From an uncultured Christensenella sp. (GTDB lineage Bacteria > Bacillota > Clostridia > Christensenellales > Pumilibacteraceae), in NCBI GenBank assembly GCA_910577995.1, contig CAJTND010000002.1, forward strand, positions 95,541-159,540: 64,000 nucleotides of DNA. The letters are read 5' to 3'. The notes under the pieces were generated by a model, which was not told where the DNA came from, did no database searches, and saw only the letters and a program-made list of their open reading frames with translations. Positions 50,560 through 58,285 of the stretch are shown piece by piece. The position numbers and the translations under genes are program-made. Within the stretch, counting starts at the first letter, position 1. The number at the start of each line of letters is the position of its first letter.

Positions 50560-51783
50560 GTGACTAACGTATCTAAGCTATTGATAGTCAACGACGCGGA
50601 TAAGCGCGTCGAAGAGCTGTGCAAGAGCGCTCGGCTCGGCGCGGTCGGAATACATACGACCGAGCGTTGCGACGTGCTCGGCTCGGCGATAGGCGCGGTG
50701 CATGTGTACAAGCCGGATATCGTGCTCGCGTCGGTGCATGTCGCGGCGGAAGGTTTTGCGCTTGCGGAACAGCTCGAAAAGGACGGCTACGGCGGCGCTG
50801 TCGTTTTTTTCGGCGGCGGCGACGCTTTGCGCATCGCATGCGCCGCGATGTCGCGCGGCGGATATTTTTACCTCGACCGAAACGCGACGGCGGCGGGCTT
50901 GACGGAGAAGCTCCGCGACGGCGCGGACTTTGCCGCAGAGCGCAAGAAACTGCACCGCGCGGCGGACAGCATTTATCTCGGCGCGCCGCGCATCACCAGC
51001 GAATACTTTTCCGAGCTGCTCGGCGGTGCGGACAGCGGATTCTTGCGCCTGCAGCTCGGCGTGCTCGGCGTGGAACTGCCGAGCTCGGGCTGTGCGGTGT
51101 ATTGCAAGACATACGACCTGCATACCGAAGAACTGACCGAACAGTGTTATAACGAGTATAAAAACGCGTGCCGCGGCGAAACGGCGGGCGAGCGGTTCGC
51201 CGACGAGTTTATAATAGTGACGGCGTTCCGCGACGTGGAAACGCTGAAAAACGTCGGAAAAGACTTTATCGCGCGTAACTGCGCTGGCAACGACGGGCTC
51301 GTCGTCGGTATCGGCGCGTTCTCGCCCGATACGTGTCCGCTGGTGGCGGCTGTGACGACGGCAAAGGCGCTTGCCACCGAGAATATCTTTCTCCCGTCGT
51401 GCGGCGTGTATACCGATTCCGACAGACTGCTCGTCCATGCCAAAAAGTGCAAGCGTCTGGTCGGCGACGCGCTCAAACTGATACGCGAGCATTACGCGGA
51501 AAAGATATCTGCGAGCTGGGCGGCGAAACGTCTGTTCGTGTCGCCGAGCCATTTGATGCACGAGTTCAAGAAAGAACTCGGCACGACGTTCAACGACTGC
51601 TTGACCAAGTACAGGATATTGCAGGCAAAGGAGTTGCTCGGCGCAAACAGTCTGCGCATCAACGAGGTGGCGCGCGCCGTCGGGTTTACCGATGCGCGGT
51701 ACTTCGGAACGGTGTTCAAAGAGATAACGGGCGTATCGCCGGGCGAGTATGCTCGTCGCGCAGAGGACGCGGCGCATACCTGA
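50560..51783 (+). CDS. AraC-family regulator with degenerate receiver-like N-terminus
   Basis: A 407-residue transcription factor. The C-terminal ~100 residues form the two helix-turn-helix AraC domain (SASWAAKRLFVSPSHLMHEF, then RINEVARAVGFTDARYFG and the GVSPGEYARR end). The N-terminal ~125 residues follow the receiver fold (KLLIVNDADKR, then PDIVLASVHV), but the phosphoacceptor Asp is Ser, so phosphorylation is unlikely. A middle region (about 150-300) resembles the central domain of YesN-type regulators. It starts with GTG after GGCGAG. Such regulators control glycan-uptake and glycosidase genes, which surround it. Confidence 0.85.
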   Translation: MTNVSKLLIVNDADKRVEELCKSARLGAVGIHTTERCDVLGSAIGAVHVYKPDIVLASVHVAAEGFALAEQLEKDGYGGAVVFFGGGDALRIACAAMSRGGYFYLDRNATAAGLTEKLRDGADFAAERKKLHRAADSIYLGAPRITSEYFSELLGGADSGFLRLQLGVLGVELPSSGCAVYCKTYDLHTEELTEQCYNEYKNACRGETAGERFADEFIIVTAFRDVETLKNVGKDFIARNCAGNDGLVVGIGAFSPDTCPLVAAVTTAKALATENIFLPSCGVYTDSDRLLVHAKKCKRLVGDALKLIREHYAEKISASWAAKRLFVSPSHLMHEFKKELGTTFNDCLTKYRILQAKELLGANSLRINEVARAVGFTDARYFGTVFKEITGVSPGEYARRAEDAAHT

Positions 51784-51962
51784 CGACTGTTTCTTCCGAT
51801 ATGCGTCGCAATGTGTCGCGCGCGCCGCCCTCGGTCATGCGGGCGGGGCTGCACTCCCTTCGGTCGGCGCTCGGATTTACGGCTCTTGCTCGCTTCTTGA
51901 AAAGAAACAGCGATCTTGTTTCCCATAAGCATAGGCGATGCGCACCTAAAATAACGCAATAC
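51784..51962. other. Intergenic region, no gene recognised
   Basis: No convincing coding frame or promoter is visible. The GC-rich middle part (CGCCGCCC / GGGCGGGG around 51823-51848) could fold. It may be a decayed or repeated element; I cannot say more. Confidence 0.4.
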
Positions 51963-51990
51963 AAAAGCGGCATTTCTGCCGCTTTTTGTT
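51963..51990 (+). terminator. Bidirectional terminator between the AraC-type and GH3 genes
   Basis: AAAAGCGGCA (51963-51972) and TGCCGCTTTT (51977-51986) form a perfect ten-base stem around TTTC, with T-rich ends on both strands. Confidence 0.88.
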
Positions 51991-52008
51991 TTGGATCAAA
52001 TCGTTCTA

Positions 52009-55000
52009 TCAAGCCTCGGCGTCGGGCGTTTCTTCATCCTTGTTCGCTTCGGCGGACTCGGAAGCTTCGGCCGCCGCCGCTTTTTTCTTGTCCTTGCGAA
52101 GTATACCGAACACTACCAGCGTCGCCGCGCCGCCGACTATAAGTATGTCGCCGACGATGAGCACGGGCAGCCACCAACCGCCGTCGATGTCAGAGCTCGA
52201 TATCGTTATGCCGTCTGCCGACGGGTCGTAGTTGCTGTGGATATATGCCGCATTGAGTATCATGTACAGCACGTGATGCGCCGCGTCGCGTTCGGCTTGA
52301 CGGAACGCCGCCGACGTCTTTTCCTGTTTGAAACTGCCGTTGCTGAGCCAGCCGTCCATCCACAGGTCGCCGCCCGCACGTATCATCTGATCGCCGTTCA
52401 TGAAGTTGTGGTGGTCGGCGTAGTCGGTGAGCACGGCGCCGTTAAAGCCCCACTCGTCGCGGAGGAGATCTGTGAGGAGCGCTTCGCTTCCGCCCGACCA
52501 AACCGCGCCTATCCTGCCGTATGCGGTCATGACGCCCGTCAGTCCGCCTTTGTCCATGGCGATCTTAAACGGCTTCAAATATACGTCGCGGAGCGTTTGC
52601 TCGGTCATCCAGCAGTACAGACCGTCGCGGTAGCTTTCCTGATCGTAGCCTATCATGTGCTTGGCGTAGAGATACGTTCCCGTTTGGAGCGAACCTTTGC
52701 TGACGCCCGCCGCGATGAGCCCCGTGAGCATCGGGTCTTCCGAGTAATACTCGTAGTTCCTGCCGCCGAACGGACTGCGGTGCATGTTGATGCCGGGCGC
52801 GTACCAGCCCGAATATCCCATAGCCTGAGCCTCCGCGCCGACCGCAAGCCCGAAGCTGCGGGCAAGCTCGACGTTGAAGCTTTGCGCGAGCACCGTCGGC
52901 ATGGGGAAGCCCGTACCGGGTATCTGATTGAACGAGCCTATCTGCGACGGACCGTCGACGGACGACGTTTTATCCTTGCCTACGGTTGCGATCTCGACTT
53001 CCTGTACGTAGCCGTGCAGGACGAGATCGTCGAGCTCGGACGATTTTATCTGGTCGAGCACCTGTTCCCAACGCGGATCTAAGTAGTCCGCGCCGAGCTC
53101 GAGCCCGAGTTCGGTCGCTTTTTTGCCGTTGAACGGACGGAGATTGCCGCCCGAGCCCATGACGGGCATTTTCGCGTCGGCATGGCGCTCCGCCCATTCC
53201 TGCGCGTCCGCCTTGGTGTAAAGGACTTTTGCTTTGAGCTCCGCCGCCATATCGCGGTTGGCTACGCGCTCGGCGGGGAAGGACGTTTCAAAGTCGGCGC
53301 GCGTCATGTATTTTATGTCCTCGCCGCTGGTCGTGCCGTCGACGGCGAAACCGTCGGTAAGCTTTTCGCCCGTGAATCTGTTTTTGACTTCCTTGCCCGA
53401 GGTCGGATCGACGTCGTAAATTATATCCGAGCCGATGCGGTAGTCTATGGTCGCACTGCCCGAACGGACTTCGGTAAGGTTGTGCGAGTCGTCCATTATG
53501 CGGACTTGGTACTTGCCCGCTTCGAGCACGTACGCGCCGCCGTCTATCTTTTTGCCGTAGCAGTCGTACGTCGCCATGTCGGAAACTTCGAATTCGAGCG
53601 TGAGCTCTTGCGCCTTGCCCGGCTCGACCGCAACGGGCGTCTTTGCAAACGCCGCGAGCATGACGCTCGGTTTTTCGAGCCCGCCGTCGCGGTGGTACTC
53701 GGGCGCGAAGTACAGCTGTACGACGTGCTGACCCGCGACGGGTCCGTCGTTGTAGACGCTGACCTTGACGGTTATCTTGCTGTTTTTATTGAGCTCGCTG
53801 CCCGCTTTGGGCGAAACGTCGACAACGTCGGTCTTGAACTGCGTATACGAAAGACCGTAGCCGAACGGATACTGAACGACGTCTTTATAACCGTTGACGC
53901 CCCATTTATTCTTGGCGTAGTCGCTTGTCCAGAACCCTTCCGCGTCCGCGGTCTCGTACCACATATATCCGACGTAAATATTTTCGGTGTAGTCGAGATA
54001 GTTGACGCCGGGATACTTGTTGTCGGACTCGCCGACGTTGGGATTGGTGCCCGTAGCGGGGTAGAGGTTGGTCGTGTTGTTGTACGTGCCGACGCCGGGC
54101 ATGCCCGAGTTGGCGTAGGTCGCCGCGGTGGAAAAGTCGTAAGCGTAGGTATCGACCGTCCTGCCCGACGGCGAAACTTCGCCGTAGATAACGCGCGGCA
54201 GTGCATTAGCGGCTTTGTTGCCCGTGCCGCCGACTATAAGACAGCTGTCGAGCCCGTCTATCTTGTCCATGAACCCGAGGTTCATAGTGTTGGTGGAGTT
54301 GATAACGACGATGACTTTATCATACGTCTTGCCGACATAGGTGAGTAGCGCCTCTTCCTCTGTCGATATGTCGAGGAACGTGCGCGTCTTATCGGTGTTG
54401 GCGGCAGGCACTTTGCCTTTGCTCGAATAGTTTTTGTACTGAACGGTCGGCGCGTCGTTGCTTTCGCCGGCGGCTCTGCCGAGAACGACTATCGCAACGT
54501 CGGAAAACTGCTTCGCGTCGTTGAGCAGCTCGTCAGTATACCGCGACTTATCGTCGATGCTCGGCTCGAACAGCCTGCACGACTCGTAGTCGTGAGTGTG
54601 GAGCGTGTCGTACCAGAACGGTCGGCTGCCCTGGAACGACTTGTACATGGATATGAGCTTTTGGTTGTACTCGATGCCGTAGTCGGACAGCGCTTTGAGA
54701 AAATCGACGTCCGGCGTATAGCCCTGCGACGAATTGACGGAGCGTCCCGAGCCCGAGCCGCCCATTATCCATTGGGTCGCCGCCCAGCCGAATACGTTGA
54801 CCTTGCTGTGCTTGTCCTTGTCGAGCGGCAGGGTCTTGTTGTCGTTCTTGGTCATGACGACGCCCTCCTCCTCGATCTGCGTGGCAAGGTTCTCGCCGAA
54901 TTGGCGTTCTGCCGAGCCGAGCTTTTTGGTGCTTAGCCTCAGCGTGATCATATTCGCGAAAAGTCCGCACGCAACGGATATCGCGACTACGAGCACGACG

Positions 55001-55050
55001 AGGAAAGCGGCTATCGAAAAGCTCATGATTCTGAAAGTTTTGGCTTTCAT
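52009..55050 (-). CDS. Membrane-anchored GH3 glycosidase with permuted domains
   Basis: A 1013-residue family 3 enzyme, probably a beta-glucosidase. Domain order is reversed: the sandwich and FnIII domains come first (VVQYPFGYGLSYTQF in the first half), the barrel second (APGINMHRSPFGGRNYEYYSEDP, YAKHMIGYDQE), with nucleophile Asp876 in GAVLTDYADH. This order is known from Ruminococcus albus and Butyrivibrio enzymes. Hydrophobic helices lie at about 10-35 and near the C-terminus (WWLPVLIVGDILIVGGAA), followed by a charged K/A/E tail, so both ends sit in the membrane with the enzyme outside. ATG 55050 follows GGAGGA; the ATG at 55074 has no ribosome site. Confidence 0.9.
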   Translation of the reverse strand: MKAKTFRIMSFSIAAFLVVLVVAISVACGLFANMITLRLSTKKLGSAERQFGENLATQIEEEGVVMTKNDNKTLPLDKDKHSKVNVFGWAATQWIMGGSGSGRSVNSSQGYTPDVDFLKALSDYGIEYNQKLISMYKSFQGSRPFWYDTLHTHDYESCRLFEPSIDDKSRYTDELLNDAKQFSDVAIVVLGRAAGESNDAPTVQYKNYSSKGKVPAANTDKTRTFLDISTEEEALLTYVGKTYDKVIVVINSTNTMNLGFMDKIDGLDSCLIVGGTGNKAANALPRVIYGEVSPSGRTVDTYAYDFSTAATYANSGMPGVGTYNNTTNLYPATGTNPNVGESDNKYPGVNYLDYTENIYVGYMWYETADAEGFWTSDYAKNKWGVNGYKDVVQYPFGYGLSYTQFKTDVVDVSPKAGSELNKNSKITVKVSVYNDGPVAGQHVVQLYFAPEYHRDGGLEKPSVMLAAFAKTPVAVEPGKAQELTLEFEVSDMATYDCYGKKIDGGAYVLEAGKYQVRIMDDSHNLTEVRSGSATIDYRIGSDIIYDVDPTSGKEVKNRFTGEKLTDGFAVDGTTSGEDIKYMTRADFETSFPAERVANRDMAAELKAKVLYTKADAQEWAERHADAKMPVMGSGGNLRPFNGKKATELGLELGADYLDPRWEQVLDQIKSSELDDLVLHGYVQEVEIATVGKDKTSSVDGPSQIGSFNQIPGTGFPMPTVLAQSFNVELARSFGLAVGAEAQAMGYSGWYAPGINMHRSPFGGRNYEYYSEDPMLTGLIAAGVSKGSLQTGTYLYAKHMIGYDQESYRDGLYCWMTEQTLRDVYLKPFKIAMDKGGLTGVMTAYGRIGAVWSGGSEALLTDLLRDEWGFNGAVLTDYADHHNFMNGDQMIRAGGDLWMDGWLSNGSFKQEKTSAAFRQAERDAAHHVLYMILNAAYIHSNYDPSADGITISSSDIDGGWWLPVLIVGDILIVGGAATLVVFGILRKDKKKAAAAEASESAEANKDEETPDAEA

Positions 55051-55326
55051 ACGTTTTTGTCTTCCTCCTTCCATTTGATATTCGGGCGCGACACGATCCG
55101 CGTCCGTGATTCACATATCCCGTTTATATAGATAACTTACTATATAACATACATATAAATATTACTTTATTATATAGCGTCAGGCAAGCGACGATTTTTT
55201 CTTGTGTTCATTTACAGTCTTAAATAATAGAGAGTAGTAAAAATAGACCTAAAAAAAATTCGTGCATGGATTTACGGCGCCACTTGTTTTACGATATCGG
55301 TATCGGTAAAATAAGGAGCGAAAAAA
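55051..55326. other. A/T-rich divergent promoter region between GH3 and GH5 genes
   Basis: This stretch is far richer in A/T than the rest of the window. TATATAG (55125-55131) and CTATATA (55140-55146) form an inverted repeat, and TATATAG recurs at 55171. A weak forward promoter, TTGTGT (55203) and TAATAG (55225), may serve the GH5 gene, which has an AAGGAG site. A minus-strand pair TTGCCT and TAATAT (about 55186 to 55158) may serve GH3. Confidence 0.45.
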
Positions 55327-56667
55327 ATGAAGATAAGACATATCAAGCCCGTAGCGGCGGCGGCTGCGGCAATAGTCGCGGCGTGCGCGTTTTCGGCATG
55401 CGCGCTCAAAGAAAACGATCCGCCGCCTAAACCCGAACCGACGTATCTTTCCGCATTGCGCGTGGACGGCAGTCGCATATACAACGCGGAAAACCGCGAA
55501 GTGTTTTTGCGCGGAGTCAATGCGGGCGGTGTGTGCGTTATCGAGCAGTGGATGAACGGTTTTAAGCAGAGCTACACCGAGGAGAGCGGCGTCAAGTGTA
55601 TCGATCACAAAACGACTACGCGAGTTTTCGAGCAACGGTTCGGCAGGGAAAAGACCAAAAAGCTTTGGGCGGAATATCGCAAGAATATTTGGAACGAGCG
55701 CGATTTCCGAAACTGCGCGGAAATGGGCATGAACGTTATACGCCTGCCTTTCACGTATATGACGGTGGACTTCGACGCGACGTTCGACTATGCCGACGCG
55801 GGCAAGAACTACGATTTTTCGGTGCTTGACGAGTTTGTCGCCGGCGCGGCGGAACACGGCATGTATACGATACTCGACCTGCACGGCGCATACGGCTCTC
55901 AAAACGGTCAGGATCACAGCGGCGAGGTGCTGCCGGCAGGCGAGGTCGGGTTTTACTCGGACGAGCAGGCGATAGAGCTTACCGTCAAGCTGTGGGGCGC
56001 TGTCGCAGAGCACTTCAAAGACAACCCGAATATCGCGGGCTACGACATACTCAACGAGCCGGCGGAAAAGATAGCCGACGGCAAGACCGATATTACGTCC
56101 GAACGGCATTTCCGAGTGTTCGACAGGATATACGACGAGATACGCGAAAAGGACGATGACGGAATCGTTATCTTCGAGTCGTGCTGGGAGGGCGCAAACC
56201 TGCCGCGCCCGTCCGAATACGGTTGGGAAAACTGTATCTATTCGTTCCACCATTACACAAACTGCACGGGCGGCGACAGGTTCGACGAGCACAAAAACAG
56301 CTGGGATAAAAAGCTGAAAGGCATAGACGCGCGCAACTTCGGAGTGCCGCTGTATATGGGCGAGTTTTCCTGCTACACCAACGAGGACCAATGGGACTAT
56401 ACTGTGTCGCTGCTCAATTCGCGCGGATGGCACTGGACGAGCTGGACGTACAAGATCAATAACACGTTCGGCAATTCGGCATGGGGCATAGTGCGCATCG
56501 ATATTACCGATAAAGATAAGGTCAACGCGCACGAGGACTCATACGAAACGATACTCGACAAGTTTGCGGGTCTGTATACCGAGGAGGACGTTACTAAGTT
56601 CGTGTTTACGAAGTCGGGCAGGACGCTTTTCGATAAGTTCAAAAAGTACTGCGGCGCAGAGGAGTAA
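55327..56667 (+). CDS. GH5-family glucanase lipoprotein
   Basis: A 446-residue exported glycoside hydrolase of clan A. The signal peptide ends in a lipobox-like FSAC (about residue 25), so it is probably tethered outside. The barrel shows MNVIRLPFTY, the acid/base Glu244 in DILNEP and the nucleophile Glu346 in YMGEFS, with FHHYTNC between. Subfamily cannot be fixed by eye; the neighbouring GH16 laminarinase favours a beta-glucan such as beta-1,3- or mixed-linkage glucan. AAGGAG precedes the ATG. It is divergent from the GH3 gene and upstream of GH16. Confidence 0.9.
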   Translation: MKIRHIKPVAAAAAAIVAACAFSACALKENDPPPKPEPTYLSALRVDGSRIYNAENREVFLRGVNAGGVCVIEQWMNGFKQSYTEESGVKCIDHKTTTRVFEQRFGREKTKKLWAEYRKNIWNERDFRNCAEMGMNVIRLPFTYMTVDFDATFDYADAGKNYDFSVLDEFVAGAAEHGMYTILDLHGAYGSQNGQDHSGEVLPAGEVGFYSDEQAIELTVKLWGAVAEHFKDNPNIAGYDILNEPAEKIADGKTDITSERHFRVFDRIYDEIREKDDDGIVIFESCWEGANLPRPSEYGWENCIYSFHHYTNCTGGDRFDEHKNSWDKKLKGIDARNFGVPLYMGEFSCYTNEDQWDYTVSLLNSRGWHWTSWTYKINNTFGNSAWGIVRIDITDKDKVNAHEDSYETILDKFAGLYTEEDVTKFVFTKSGRTLFDKFKKYCGAEE

Positions 56668-56736
56668 AAGAGTAAGGAATGTTGTAGAAAATAATGCTGT
56701 TATTTTGCGCGTGAGTGCTGTTTTTTGTGTTGCTTA

Positions 56737-56765
56737 TTAACATTTATTCCGAATTATGCTATACT
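56737..56765 (+). promoter_or_regulatory. Promoter for the GH16-lipoprotein-GH3 unit
   Basis: TTAACA (56737-56742) and TATACT (56760-56765) are 17 bases apart. The leader is about 58 bases. Confidence 0.78.
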
Positions 56766-56829
56766 TGCGCCGAAACATACAACAACGCTTTATGTCGTCG
56801 AAAAAAAGGAGAATGAGGAGATCGTCGGA

Positions 56830-58224
56830 ATGAGGAAGTTGCATTGTAAACTGAGTTTTTTGCTTTGCATTGTATTCGTTTTTACCGTGCTTGCCGCTTG
56901 CGCAGGCAAAACGCCTGCCCCCGTCGTTTACGTTACGGAAACGTCGGTATCGCTCCGCGTCGGAGAGAGCTTTAAGCTCGGCGCGATCGCGTCGGACGGT
57001 TCGGCTGTCAGATTCGCGTCGGGCAACGAGAGCGTCGCTGCGGTAGACGACGGCGGCGTTATCACGGCGAAAGCCGTCGGCACCGCCGTAGTTATGGTAA
57101 GCATACCGTCGGCTATGAAAAAATGCGAAGTCACAGTGACGGAAGCTGCCGCGCCGCCCCCTGCGAGCGTTACGCTGTCCTTGTCGAGCGCGTCGCTTTA
57201 CGTCGGCGACGAGCTGTCGCTGACGGCGGTAGTCCCGAACGGGGAACAGGTCTCGTACATAAGCACCGATACGATAGTCGCGTCGGTAGACGGCAAAGGC
57301 GTCGTCAAGGCGCTTGCCGCAGGCAGTGCGACTATTCGCGCGCGAATAACGGGCGCGCTCGCGAGCTGCGATATCACGGTCAAGGCTCTGCCGACGGGCG
57401 GCGGAACGGTTACGCCTACGCCGGATCCCGATCCGGACAAAGATCCCGACACGCCCGACCATCCGTCGCGCACGCTCGTATGGAGCGACGAGTTCAACGG
57501 TACCCAACTCGACACGAACAAATGGGGTTATCAGCTCGGCACTAAGGATAACTATAACGGCAATTACGGTCCCGATTTTTGGGGCAACGACGAAATGCAG
57601 TATTATACGCAAGACGCGGTCAAAGTAAAGGACGGCGCGCTTACGATAACCGCAAAAAAGGAAAGCCAACCCGAAGGCAGGACTTTTTCCTCGGGACGCA
57701 TACTTACACGCGACAAGTTCTCTCGGACTTTCGGCTACTTCGAGGCGAGGATTAAATCACCTGCGATAAGCGGCATGTGGCCCGCGTTCTGGATGTTGCC
57801 GCAGGCATGCGCCGAAAACGATTACGGCGGTTGGGCTGCCAACGGCGAGATAGACATAATGGAAGCCAAGGGCAGACTGCAGAACAAAGTCGACACGACG
57901 ATACATTTCGGCGGACAGTGGCCGAACAATAAATATCTTTCCGGCGAGTATCAAATGTCCTCGAATATCGACGAGTGGCATACCTACGCCGTCGATTGGC
58001 GCGCCGAATATATAGCCTGGTACGTCGACGGCGTGCAGGTCTACAAGCTCACCAACGACAGGTGGGATACGACGAGCTCTTCCGAGCCGTCCGCACCATT
58101 CGATAAGCCGTTCTATATCCTGCTCAACCTCGCGTGCGAGGGCACGTACGACCCGGGCGTAACAGTGCCGAGCGGCTTCGATCAAGCATCGATGTACGTC
58201 GACTACGTGCGCGTCTACGAATAG
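56830..58224 (+). CDS. GH16 beta-glucanase (laminarinase-type) lipoprotein with two Ig-like domains
   Basis: A 464-residue endo-acting enzyme. The signal peptide ends in a lipobox (TVLAAC). Two bacterial Ig-like group 2 domains follow (about 35-105 and 112-190), then a Pro/Asp linker (TPDPDPDKDPDTPDH) and the GH16 domain from about 215, opening with LVWSDEFNG. The catalytic motif ExDxxE is GEIDIMEAKG with Glu340, Asp342 and Glu345. This form is that of beta-1,3- and beta-1,3-1,4-glucanases. ATG 56830 follows GAGGAG; an earlier in-frame start would precede the signal peptide by 35 residues and the promoter by position. Confidence 0.93.
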   Translation: MRKLHCKLSFLLCIVFVFTVLAACAGKTPAPVVYVTETSVSLRVGESFKLGAIASDGSAVRFASGNESVAAVDDGGVITAKAVGTAVVMVSIPSAMKKCEVTVTEAAAPPPASVTLSLSSASLYVGDELSLTAVVPNGEQVSYISTDTIVASVDGKGVVKALAAGSATIRARITGALASCDITVKALPTGGGTVTPTPDPDPDKDPDTPDHPSRTLVWSDEFNGTQLDTNKWGYQLGTKDNYNGNYGPDFWGNDEMQYYTQDAVKVKDGALTITAKKESQPEGRTFSSGRILTRDKFSRTFGYFEARIKSPAISGMWPAFWMLPQACAENDYGGWAANGEIDIMEAKGRLQNKVDTTIHFGGQWPNNKYLSGEYQMSSNIDEWHTYAVDWRAEYIAWYVDGVQVYKLTNDRWDTTSSSEPSAPFDKPFYILLNLACEGTYDPGVTVPSGFDQASMYVDYVRVYE

Positions 58225-58285
58225 TCGGCGCGTCGGTCGGTATGCATAAATCAATCAGTCAAATTCAAGTCAAGGAGGAATTTGT

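Noticed and set aside
51784..51962. A small gene on the minus strand in the gap after the AraC-type gene
   Set aside because: The frames are Arg-rich, overlap each other and lack a start context; GC-rich intergenic DNA explains them.
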